Shown: positions 1 to 5,961, numbered from the stretch's first letter. The stretch: 12,397 nucleotides of DNA from CAYRAV01 sp964422365 (GCA_964422365.1 CAYRAV010000080.1:1-12397); one strand, 5' to 3'. The notes: generated from the letters alone by a model not told the origin. Numbers and translations: made by a program.

Positions 1-500
1 AGGGCCACCGTTACTATACCGAGAAAGAAATGAAAATTTTACAAGGGATTAAGCGATTGAAAGAACAAGGATTTCAGTTGAAATCGATAAAAACAGTGTT
101 GCCAAAGTTAGATGAGGTAGAAGCGTTAGATGAAGAAAAAAGAAGAAAGTTATGTGAAAAACTAAATGAAAGTCTGACCACATTAGAAACTTCAACACAT
201 AAAGAAGAAGTAGTAATAAAGGAAAGTACAGAAGTTAACCAAAAAATGAAGCAGTTTGAGATGATTATGAATAAACTTATTGCAAATGCCTTAAAGGAAA
301 ATAATCAGGAATTAACAGATACTGTCACAGAAAATGTAGTAAAAGAGATGGATTATCTAATGCGGATGCAGGAGGAAAGAGAAGAAGAACATTATAAGAA
401 ATTAGATGAGGCATTAAGAGAAAGGTACCCTATCGGAGGAGAAATTGCAGCCACAGAAATGAAGAAGAGAAAAAAAAGAGGTCTCTTTAGAAGGAAGTAG
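1..500 (+). CDS. MerR-type DNA-binding protein, 5' end outside the window
   Basis: The reading frame is open from the left edge. Bases 3-29 encode GHRYYTEKE before the first Met at 30, so that Met is internal and the gene starts upstream. The visible stretch GHRYYTEKEMKILQGIKRLK, then EQGFQLKSIKTVL, is the wing and second helical part of a MerR-like helix-turn-helix domain. After it comes a long, highly charged region rich in Glu and Lys that is probably coiled coil, ending in the basic tail KKRKKRGLFRRK. No cysteine-rich metal-sensing loop or drug-binding domain is seen. This arrangement, a MerR head plus coiled coil, resembles uncharacterised Firmicutes regulators and loosely RacA-type chromosome-binding proteins. 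The ligand and target are unknown. Family assignment is fairly sure; function is not. Confidence 0.75.
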   Translation, partial: GHRYYTEKEMKILQGIKRLKEQGFQLKSIKTVLPKLDEVEALDEEKRRKLCEKLNESLTTLETSTHKEEVVIKESTEVNQKMKQFEMIMNKLIANALKENNQELTDTVTENVVKEMDYLMRMQEEREEEHYKKLDEALRERYPIGGEIAATEMKKRKKRGLFRRK

Positions 501-560
501 ATTTGATGATTGTAACTGGCTGTATGGTTATCAATCAATATAGTTCTGCTATGTTTTTTT

Positions 561-850
561 TCTATAGAGTATCTGAAAATTCATTGCTTCAATCTGCACA
601 CTTTGGTTTGTGTGCCAATACGCTATGGCATGTTTGATAATTCATTGCCCCGATCTGCACGCCCCACTTTGCGTACCCATTCGGGCATACCGCAATCCAT
701 GCCCATCCGGGCTGCGTACTTTGTCCGATAAAGTATGGATATTTGTCCCAAATTCATTCAATGTAGCCCGCTGCACCTCATGAATTTGGAACAAATCCCC
801 ACAAATTGTGACGCACATTTTGTCACAAGCAATTTTCAAACACACTCTAG
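561..850. repeat. Type A miniature inverted-repeat element, composite copy
   Basis: The right half (about 757-850) aligns closely with the element at 6085-6249 and ends in CAATTTTCAAACACACTCTAG, the same inverted terminus. Two left-end-like segments are present, near 561-600 and 628-655, each with a version of ATTCATTGC..C.ATCTGCAC. This suggests duplication or nested insertion. Relative to the 6085 copy there is an extra GC-richer insert at about 660-745. Internal dyads include GCACAC/GTGTGC (596-615) and CCAAATTCAT/ATGAATTTGG around 750-790. Open frames crossing it on both strands are not credible genes. Confidence 0.6.
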
Positions 851-889
851 TGGCAATTTTTTATATGACTTAAAAAACAATGAATATGG

Positions 890-990
890 TATAATTAAAA
901 AAGGGGTGTCCTGTAAAATAAAGGTATGTATAGTTAGTGTGATATAACCATACTTATTCTTGTACCTTTTATGATAAGACAACCCTTTTT
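890..990. repeat. Long imperfect hairpin with adjacent TATAAT
   Basis: Arms AAAAAGGGGTGTC (898-910) and GACAACCCTTTTT (978-990) pair with one mismatch. An inner AAAGGTA/TACCTTT pair extends the fold. A TATAAT box (890-895) precedes it on the plus strand, but its -35 is poor. Reading the minus strand, the stem is followed by a T run, so it may terminate the 1057-1260 gene. It could also be a small non-autonomous element or an unrecognised RNA. Confidence 0.4.
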
Positions 991-1056
991 GAGTTAAAAA
1001 TTTGGATGTGCGCCTAAATGTTCACTAATTATTTGATATAATAAGTGGAAAAATGA

Positions 1057-1260
1057 TTATTTATTTTCTAAATATCCATTTAATTTTACAACTAATTCAT
1101 CAGCAGAAATTCCATGGACTGCACATGCTTCTGCAATAGACTCCATCTGTGAAGAAGGGCATCCTACACAGTGCATTCCTGCTTCCATTAAAATCGGAAT
1201 ACAGCCAGTATCCATCTGAAGTAATTCTCCAATTAGTGTGTCTGTGGTGATTTTTGCCAT
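1057..1260 (-). CDS. DUF1858 / redox-disulfide domain protein
   Basis: This 67-residue protein has the family pattern: an N-terminal helix starting MAKITTDTLIGELL, a central segment with CVGCPSSQMESIAEAC, and a C-terminal helix. The CxxC pair is the feature that gave the family its name of hybrid-cluster-protein-associated redox disulfide domain. Family members occur alone or fused to larger redox proteins in anaerobes; the exact reaction is unknown. The length is normal and the gene looks complete. On the minus strand an AGGAGGT site lies about six bases before ATG 1260, which supports this start. The nearby plus-strand ferredoxin (1648-1815) is a second small redox protein, but no operon links them. 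A cytosolic redox or sulfur-related role is an inference. Confidence 0.85.
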   Translation of the reverse strand: MAKITTDTLIGELLQMDTGCIPILMEAGMHCVGCPSSQMESIAEACAVHGISADELVVKLNGYLENK

Positions 1261-1437
1261 AGTATATACCTCCTAAAATATGATAAACTCATTTGTTATA
1301 GTATGTTGTTTCACAATAAAATAATCAACACGCTAGAGTTAATTATATGTCAGAAGTAGAGGAACGTCAAGGGGGAGGAAAATTGAGTTTACAAAGTGTA
1401 TAACAGTTCAGTCATGCAGATGTACTAAAAAAAAGAC

Positions 1438-1466
1438 TTGTATTATTAGAGAAACTGTATTAGAAT
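1438..1466 (+). promoter_or_regulatory. Possible promoter before the tnpB remnant and ferredoxin
   Basis: TTGTAT (1438-1443) and TAGAAT (1461-1466) are separated by 17 bases, immediately upstream of the conserved remnant that starts at 1470. The -10 matches five of six consensus bases; the -35 is weak. A transcript from here would carry the remnant as the ferredoxin leader. Confidence 0.35.
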
Positions 1467-1469
1467 GAA

Positions 1470-1628
1470 TTTGAAGTAAGGTGATCGCAATCCTCTGGCC
1501 TTAGATGGTGGATTGGGGTTACGTAGGGCAGGAACTGCCCGAATTAACGCCTGTGGAGATAGTAGGTTACGAGGTCAAAGAAGCAGGAAGCCTATTTGTT
1601 TTAGAGAATGGGCAGTTCACATTATAAA
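1470..1628 (+). mobile_element. IS200/IS605-type right-end remnant with tnpB 3' sequence and probable omegaRNA scaffold
   Basis: This 159-bp stretch aligns without gaps to 5229-5387. One frame encodes RAGTARINACGDS; another encodes GQELPELTPVEI followed later by VKEAGSLFVL. Both resemble C-terminal tails of TnpB proteins. No TnpB catalytic region or TnpA is present. Paired segments GAACTGCCC (1532-1540) and GGGCAGTTC (1610-1618) covary with the second copy. A smaller hairpin (1591-1596 with 1607-1612) is also conserved. In this transposon group the 3' end of tnpB overlaps the omegaRNA, so the remnant probably keeps a structured RNA scaffold. Both copies have an in-frame TAA just before the shared block in the ACGD frame, so both probably descend from one already truncated element. 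Confidence 0.6.
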
Positions 1629-1647
1629 TAATAAGGAGGAAAAAGAT

Positions 1648-1815
1648 ATGGCATACAAAATTACAGATGCATGTATTAGCTGTGGTTCTTGTGCAGGTGC
1701 ATGTCCAGTAGGAGCAATTGCTGAAGGGGATGCTCACTTTGAAATTGATGAAACAACTTGTGTTGATTGTGGTACATGTGCAGGACAATGTCCAGTTAGT
1801 GCTATTGAGAACTAA
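1648..1815 (+). CDS. 2[4Fe-4S] clostridial-type ferredoxin
   Basis: This 55-residue electron carrier has two cluster-binding motifs, CISCGSCAGACP and CVDCGTCAGQCP, each with the CxxCxxCxxxCP spacing. The two halves are arranged symmetrically, as in clostridial ferredoxins. It would shuttle electrons in the cytosol between oxidoreductases such as pyruvate:ferredoxin oxidoreductase and hydrogenase; that role is known for the family, and no partner gene is adjacent. The frame is open upstream to 1480, but the extra codons belong to the tnpB-derived remnant. The strong site AGGAGG (1633-1638) lies nine bases before ATG 1648 and fixes the start there. A terminator follows closely, so it is probably monocistronic, read from a promoter upstream of the remnant. 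Confidence 0.95.
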   Translation: MAYKITDACISCGSCAGACPVGAIAEGDAHFEIDETTCVDCGTCAGQCPVSAIEN

Positions 1816-1832
1816 GAGTTCATACAAAAAAG

Positions 1833-1863
1833 ATAAGGCAGGAAAAGTTCCTGCCTTATTTTA
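1833..1863. terminator. Bidirectional intrinsic terminator
   Basis: ATAAGGCAGGAA (1833-1844) pairs perfectly with TTCCTGCCTTAT (1848-1859) around an AAG loop. A T-rich tract follows on the plus strand. On the minus strand the stem is followed by CTTTTTTG. It lies between the convergent ferredoxin and mecA genes and can serve both. Confidence 0.9.
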
Positions 1864-1866
1864 ATA

Positions 1867-2646
1867 TTAGATTTTTGATAAGGTCTGTAAAGCATGTTCG
1901 CTGATAATGGTTTCATAATGTTCCTGAAAAAAAGCTGCGCTGGCATAAGTGGTACGCTGCATAATTCCGAATTCAGAAATCATATTACAGATTTTGTTAA
2001 AGTCCTCCGGACTATCATTTCCTTTGCTTAATAATAGATAATATAAACCATCTTTATCTTTAAAAAGTGTATTCATACCTGAGTAACGAGGAGAAATGTG
2101 AGATGCTAAAGCAGAAATTTCTTCTAATGTATGGAATAGATACACTTTTGTCAAACTAGGTTGAACTGAGACACTGCTAGCAGTACCTGTCTTGGCAGCA
2201 GTATTATTAGTAGAAAGTGTCTCTGATAAAGGAATAAAATCATCTGTATCAAAAAAACTGTCATCTGTATCATCTAATAAAGTATTTAATTCTCCGAAAC
2301 TATTGATAATTTCATCAGCGTAAGCGTCAGCATCGTCTTCATCCATGAAGGTGTCATCATCGGAAGAAAATTTAGAAAAACGAGTATCTAATTCATCAGG
2401 ATCATCTACTTTTGTAATCATCAGAACAAGACATTCAGAAGAAACAGGAATGGCTTCAATCATAAGAGGAATATCATCTGCTTCAAAGCCAAATTGGTAA
2501 GATGCTTGCTGCATCATATCCCGAAAAAGAGCTTTGGCTTTTTCTGTTCCATATGCAAGTTCACTAATGCGAAGTTCGCGGTCAAGTAAATCTTCTTTAT
2601 TTAATGTGCAGCGGATTTGATTATCACTGATTTTTTCAATTTTCAT
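1867..2646 (-). CDS. mecA: MecA-family adaptor protein
   Basis: This 259-residue protein has the MecA layout. The N-terminal substrate-binding domain begins MKIEKISDNQIRCTLNKEDL and contains the ELAYGTEKAKALFRDMMQQA segment. An acidic Asp-rich linker covers about residues 85-145. The C-terminal ClpC-binding domain includes KVYLFHTLEEISALA and the end AAFFQEHYETIISEHAL. In Bacillus, MecA hands proteins such as ComK to the ClpC/ClpP protease and helps assemble ClpC. The longer acidic linker makes it larger than the roughly 220-residue Bacillus protein. A GGGG-containing ribosome site lies about ten bases before ATG 2646. The gene stands alone with its own promoter. Targets in this organism are unknown; competence control should not be assumed. 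Confidence 0.88.
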   Translation of the reverse strand: MKIEKISDNQIRCTLNKEDLLDRELRISELAYGTEKAKALFRDMMQQASYQFGFEADDIPLMIEAIPVSSECLVLMITKVDDPDELDTRFSKFSSDDDTFMDEDDADAYADEIINSFGELNTLLDDTDDSFFDTDDFIPLSETLSTNNTAAKTGTASSVSVQPSLTKVYLFHTLEEISALASHISPRYSGMNTLFKDKDGLYYLLLSKGNDSPEDFNKICNMISEFGIMQRTTYASAAFFQEHYETIISEHALQTLSKI

Positions 2647-2665
2647 AGGATCACACCCCTTTCTT

Positions 2666-2704
2666 GTTGACTTTAGTATAATTTAAATAGGTTACAAAGT
2701 CAAC
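2666..2704 (-). promoter_or_regulatory. mecA promoter with flanking dyad
   Basis: On the minus strand TTGACT (2698-2703) and TATACT (2675-2680) are separated by exactly 17 bases, a strong sigma-A type promoter. A perfect 9-bp inverted repeat, GTTGACTTT (2666-2674) and AAAGTCAAC (2696-2704), embraces the -10 and overlaps the -35, as an operator would. Confidence 0.8.
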
Positions 2705-3060
2705 ATAGGAAAAGCGATTTATTATAATAGATGTAACAGTTCAGCCATGTAGAAATGATTGCCAGCTGCATTATGTGGCAGAACAAAAGAGTATCCGGTT
2801 TAGAGGAAGCAAACCAGGAAGATTGTAGTAAATCGAAACACTCTAGTATGCAGAGTAAAGAAAGTCAAAGATTATGCCAAATACATATTTATGTCTTAAT
2901 TATTCCTTATCAATGGCAAACAGCCAAGTCAAGGATTTACCACTTTAGCGGCGTTTATGTCCTTGACTTGGCTGTTTGGTGTTGATATTCCAGGATAGGC
3001 ATAGAAAGAAGAATTTACTGGACTTGCGTTTTTGCCTGCTGAAGATATGGAATAATTGAA
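2705..3060. other. Gene-free spacer with repeat fragments and a 19-bp hairpin
   Basis: No credible gene is present; the open frame at 2755-2985 lacks a ribosome site and family features. TAACAGTTCAGCCATGTAGA (2734-2753) repeats 1401-1420 with two mismatches. CGAAACACTCTAGTA (2834-2848) resembles a decayed right end of the miniature elements. A perfect 19-bp inverted repeat (2917-2935 with 2960-2978) encloses a 24-base loop; its role is unknown. Confidence 0.5.
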
Positions 3061-3105
3061 AAGCCGGGGAAGTGACAGTATTTACGTTGTTATTCCCCAG
3101 CTTTT
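3061..3105. terminator. Terminator of the HxlR gene
   Basis: GGGGAA (3066-3071) pairs with TTCCCC (3093-3098), extended past one mismatch by AAGC/GCTT. Read on the minus strand, the stem is followed by TTTTC, just beyond the 3131-3463 stop. The plus strand also has a short T run. Confidence 0.65.
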
Positions 3106-3130
3106 ATGCTGTAAAGAAACCACTATATTT

Positions 3131-3463
3131 TTATATCCTGTTTTTATCTCCCCATTCACACATTCCGTCTAAAATTGGAATTAAAGATTTTCCACGCTCT
3201 GTTAGGCTGTATTCTACTTTAGGTGGAATTTGTGGATATTCTTTTCTATGCACTAGCTGATCTGCTTCCAATTCTTTCAATGTGGAGCTTAATGTTTTGT
3301 ATGAGATTTCACTAATATACTTTTTCATTTCATTAAAACGTACAACCCTAAACTCCATTAGAGTATATAAAATAGTCATTTTATATTTACCATTGATTAG
3401 GGATAATGTATAGTTAAAACCTGTTGTTTCAAGACATTCATTTGCAATGCAGCGTTCATTCAT
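3131..3463 (-). CDS. HxlR-family winged-helix regulator
   Basis: This 110-residue protein fits the HxlR family. It has an N-terminal Cys-containing segment (Cys5 and Cys10), then TLSLINGKYKMTILYTL, the recognition region RFNEMKKYISEISYKTLSSTLKELE, and the wing EYPQIPPKVEYSLTERG. HxlR proteins are dimeric DNA-binding repressors or activators. Several, such as HypR and YodB, sense electrophiles or disulfide stress through an N-terminal Cys and control nearby flavin reductases. Here the gene diverges from a flavin-reductase gene, which suggests the same pairing. The AAGGAG site before ATG 3463 supports the start. The cysteine-sensing role is inferred from position only. Confidence 0.9.
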   Translation of the reverse strand: MNERCIANECLETTGFNYTLSLINGKYKMTILYTLMEFRVVRFNEMKKYISEISYKTLSSTLKELEADQLVHRKEYPQIPPKVEYSLTERGKSLIPILDGMCEWGDKNRI

Positions 3464-3484
3464 TTTGAAACTCTCCTTTAAGTA

Positions 3485-3561
3485 AGTATATAACTTGATT
3501 GCAAGTATCGCACTTGAAAGTGCGTACTTGATTTTATTTTTATTCTTGCTAAGATTATAAT
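3485..3561. promoter_or_regulatory. Divergent promoters and probable HxlR operator
   Basis: CAAGTA-t-CGCACTT-ga-AAGTGCG-TACTTG (3502-3530) is a 13-bp dyad with one bulge. It covers the likely -35 region of the minus-strand hxlR promoter (-10 AGTATA on the plus strand, 3485-3490). It also abuts the -35 of the plus-strand promoter, whose -10 TATAAT is at 3556-3561. This placement suits control of both genes by one bound dimer. Confidence 0.65.
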
Positions 3562-3610
3562 ATCAATTATGGGTAAAGTCAATCTCATAGAAATAAGGAG
3601 GATAAATCTA

Positions 3611-4156
3611 ATGAGTAAAAAAATAGTAGTAATAACGGGCAGCCCCCGAAGAAATGGAAATAGTTTTGCAATGACAGACGCTTTCGTCAAGGCAGCCCAA
3701 GCAAAAGGGCACACGGTTACACGTTTTGATGCTGCATTGAAAAAAGTGGGTGGCTGCCAGGCTTGTGAAACCTGCTTTTCCACAGGAAAAGCTTGTACTT
3801 TTGATGATGATTTTAATACGATTGCTCCTGCGATTTTGAAAGCTGATGCCATTGTGTTTACCACCCCTGTTTATTGGTACTCTATTCCAGCACAAATCAA
3901 GGGTGTTATTGACCGTATCTTCTCTCTGGTTGTTGGCGGCAAGGACATTGCAGGAAAAGAGTGTGCGCTGATTACTTGCTGTGAAGAAGATGATATGTCT
4001 GTTATGGATGGTGTCCGTATTCCGATTGAGCGTATGGCTGCTTTGAATAAATGGAAAATGGTAGGGGAGGTTTTAATTCCTGGTGTATTAAATGTTGGGG
4101 ATATTGATAAGACCGAGGGGTGCAAAAAAGCGGCTGATTTAGCTGATGTAATATAA
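3611..4156 (+). CDS. NAD(P)H-dependent flavin reductase / iron-sulfur flavoprotein-like
   Basis: This 181-residue protein has a flavodoxin-like fold. The phosphate-binding start is MSKKIVVITGSPRRNGNS, and TTPVYWYSIPAQIKGVIDR is the FMN-binding core. Residues 49-62 carry C-x2-C-x2-C-x6-C, close to the compact cysteine motif of iron-sulfur flavoproteins. Such proteins reduce FMN or quinone-type substrates with NAD(P)H or ferredoxin. An iron-sulfur cluster is possible but not shown. The frame is open back to 3569, but AAGGAGG at 3595-3601 points to ATG 3611. It diverges from hxlR and is followed 11 bases later by a related gene. Induction by electrophiles or oxidants is an inference from the HxlR neighbour. 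Confidence 0.85.
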   Translation: MSKKIVVITGSPRRNGNSFAMTDAFVKAAQAKGHTVTRFDAALKKVGGCQACETCFSTGKACTFDDDFNTIAPAILKADAIVFTTPVYWYSIPAQIKGVIDRIFSLVVGGKDIAGKECALITCCEEDDMSVMDGVRIPIERMAALNKWKMVGEVLIPGVLNVGDIDKTEGCKKAADLADVI

Positions 4157-4167
4157 GGAGGTTAAAA

Positions 4168-4715
4168 ATGAGCAAAAAAATTATTATTCTTAATGGAAGT
4201 CCAAGAAAAGCAGGGAACACAACAGCATTAACCGAAAAATTTAAGAAAGGTGCGGAGGAAGCTGGAAACATTGTAACAGAAATTTTTCTTGACAGCATGA
4301 ACATAAATGGCTGCAAAGGCTGTTTCGGTGGGGAAAGAACCCAGATAGCCCCTGTGTTCAAAAAGATGATATGGATAAAATTTATCCTGTATACAAGGAA
4401 TCAGACATTGTTGTTCTTGCAACACCGCTTTATTACTGGACGATTAGTGGTCAATTAAAATCTGCCTTTGACCGCCTGTTTGCCGTTGCAGAATGTGACC
4501 CCAATTATCGAAATCCCAAAAAGGAAAGTGTTCTCATTATGGCAGCCGAGGGTTACGGTTTTGAAGAAACACTCTACTGGTATGACCGCCTTGAGAAACA
4601 TTTAGGTTGGAAAAGTATTGGAAAAGTGCTTTGTGGCGGTGTAATGGCTGTGGGCGATATTGCTGGAAATGCCGAATTACAAGAAGCCTATAAATTAGGA
4701 AAATCAATTATATAA
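4168..4715 (+). pseudogene. Second flavin reductase, disrupted by a 1-base frameshift
   Basis: The first part begins MSKKIIILNGSPRKAGNTTA and is related to the upstream gene. After GCKGCFGG the frame goes wrong. The expected continuation, GKNPDSPCVQKDDMDKIYPV, is found in another frame, followed by LATPLYYWTISGQLKSAFDR. Adding one G to the G run at 4330-4333 would restore a protein of about 182 residues, nearly the length of its neighbour. The SD TAAGGAGG overlaps the preceding stop, so the two genes are translationally linked. It could be a true loss, a phase-variable tract or a sequencing error; a four-base G run is short for phase variation. If repaired, it would be an NAD(P)H-dependent FMN reductase lacking the third Cys of its neighbour. 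Confidence 0.8.
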
Positions 4716-4728
4716 AAGAAAGGGATTT

Positions 4729-4799
4729 ATGATTGTAAACAAAATTAATTTACCTCAAGCTAAGGCGGCCGATCTAGAGCGTGTACAAAATTAATTTAC
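4729..4799 (+). other. Truncated third reading frame joined to a miniature-element end
   Basis: A ribosome-site-like AAAGGGA precedes ATG 4729. The frame gives MIVNKINLPQAKAADLERVQ, then Asn and a stop. CTAGAGCGTGT at 4774-4784 is exactly the type A element left terminus, but the rest of the element is absent. The 15-mer ACAAAATTAATTTAC occurs at 4739-4753 and again at 4785-4799, flanking this junction. It looks like a scar left by insertion and deletion in a former third operon gene. Confidence 0.35.
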
Positions 4800-5228
4800 A
4801 AAAATATACAATAGTGAAAAGCTATATGTAAAAAATATATAATCGAAGCTGATTATAAAAGTAGAAGTTAGTCAAAAATGACTATTGAATAAAGTAATTA
4901 ATAATGTTATAATATAGTCATAACAATAACTTGAAGACAATCTTTTTGGTGAAGGGAGGGATAATAAAATATTTATAAAATACACATATTATATGATATA
5001 AGTGTCAAAGACCAAATTTAGTCAACTATTCACCTTACCAGAATGAGATAGCCATTTACAACTATTAAATGAATGGATACTCTCTATATAAATTAGTTTT
5101 TGACTTTCTTATCATCATTAAATAACAAAAGATTGTATGAAAAAGTATATTGTTATGTTAGGTTGCAAAAAGTATAAGAAATGGAAAAACAAAAATAAAG
5201 ACAAAAGATGCAACCTTAACAAATATTT
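4800..5228. other. Gene-poor region with an orphan promoter
   Basis: No convincing gene is seen; every frame is broken by frequent stops. A strong promoter lies at 4885-4913. A ribosome-like GGGAGGG (about 4955-4965) follows, but no usable start codon follows it. AGGTTGCA near 5160-5168 and TGCAACCT near 5210-5217 form an 8-bp inverted repeat just before the second tnpB-derived remnant. The region could be a decayed gene. Confidence 0.5.
4879..4920 (+). promoter_or_regulatory. Strong promoter with no clear downstream gene
   Basis: TTGAAT (4885-4890) and TATAAT (4908-4913) are 17 bases apart. The pair is bracketed by TGACTAT (4879-4885) and its exact inverse ATAGTCA (4914-4920). It may drive a short RNA or a lost gene. 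Confidence 0.6.
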
Positions 5229-5387
5229 TTTGAAATAAGGTGACTGTAATCCGTCGGTTTTAGATGGCAGGGTCAACCCATATAGGGCAGGAACCGTCCG
5301 AATTAACGCCTGTGGAGATAATAAGTTATGAGGTCAGGGAAGCAGGAAGTCCATTGACTTTAGACAATGGATGGTTCGTATCATAAA
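5229..5387 (+). mobile_element. Second tnpB-derived right-end remnant (omegaRNA-like)
   Basis: This aligns without gaps to 1470-1628. One frame reads RAGTVRINACGDNKL and then meets a TGA; another reads PSELTPVEIISYEVREAGS. The main stem is GAACCGTCC (5291-5299) with GGATGGTTC (5369-5377). The terminal hairpin TCCATT/AATGGA (5350-5355 with 5366-5371) is fully paired here. No transposase gene is attached. Sequence outside the aligned block is unrelated in the two copies, which sets the element limits. Confidence 0.6.
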
Positions 5388-5593
5388 ATTTTCATGTGAT
5401 CATTTAAAAAGTACCAAATAGTTGGATGAGAAATGAACAGGCAGCAATAACCATCACAATATTGCAGAGAAAAGGCATTTTACATTTAGAATAGATAGAC
5501 AATGGGTGTCTTTTCTATGAAGCAGAATATAAACCTGAAGGCACCAATGGCTGTACTGGAAACAAGAGATACAAAGTGAGGTGTTTGGCAAAA

Positions 5594-5824
5594 ATGAAGG
5601 AAGAGCAGAATATAAGAAGTGAATATCAATATGAAAATGAAATTGAGAGAGCAGCAATGAATCAGATACCAATTATAGTAAATGGGAAAGAATACCATAC
5701 CTATAAACCAGAAACAATTTCTTCTTTTTTGCAGGAACAATCAGAAGATTATATGGCTGGATATCTGACAGATGAAAATGGAACTATTGTTTTAATAGAA
5801 TACAATGAAGTAAAAAACAAATAA
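5594..5824 (+). CDS. Small unrecognised protein
   Basis: From ATG 5594 the product is 76 residues: a charged N-terminus beginning MKEEQNIRSEYQYENEIERA, then MNQIPIIVNGKEYHTYKPET and LTDENGTIVLIEYNEV. I do not recognise a family. The beta-rich IIVNGKEYHTYKP pattern superficially recalls ubiquitin-like or ThiS-type folds, but the C-terminal Gly-Gly is missing. A GTG at 5576 could extend it by six residues and overlaps the TGA of a 20-codon frame (5517-5579), which might allow coupled translation. GAGGTG at 5578-5583 fits ATG 5594. It is isolated in a repeat-rich spacer, and its composition resembles the neighbouring genes. Whether it is expressed is uncertain. Confidence 0.45.
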   Translation: MKEEQNIRSEYQYENEIERAAMNQIPIIVNGKEYHTYKPETISSFLQEQSEDYMAGYLTDENGTIVLIEYNEVKNK

Positions 5825-5961
5825 TTAAAAACTCTTATATTGTAATAATACAATTCAAAAATCAAGACATATTAAAGTGTATTTTAAAATGAAATATTAT
5901 AATTTTTATATTAGAGTTTATAACAGATATTTTTGATACACTTTAGATTTCCCCAATCATT

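Noticed and set aside
642..947. Short open frames on both strands in the 561-850 repeat
   Set aside because: They lie across a repeat with no ribosome sites or family motifs.
1513..1815. A 100-residue frame fusing tnpB-like codons to ferredoxin
   Set aside because: The strong ribosome site and family length place the ferredoxin start at ATG 1648; the upstream frame is element sequence.
2755..2985. 76-codon open frame
   Set aside because: No ribosome site, no recognisable family, and it crosses the 19-bp hairpin.
4761..4780. GCGGCCGATCTAGA looks like a cloning linker
   Set aside because: The TCTAGAGCGTGT part matches the type A element end; no complete NotI site or vector sequence is present.
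5594..5824. ThiS or ubiquitin-like sulfur carrier
   Set aside because: The required C-terminal Gly-Gly is missing, and no thi or moe genes are nearby.
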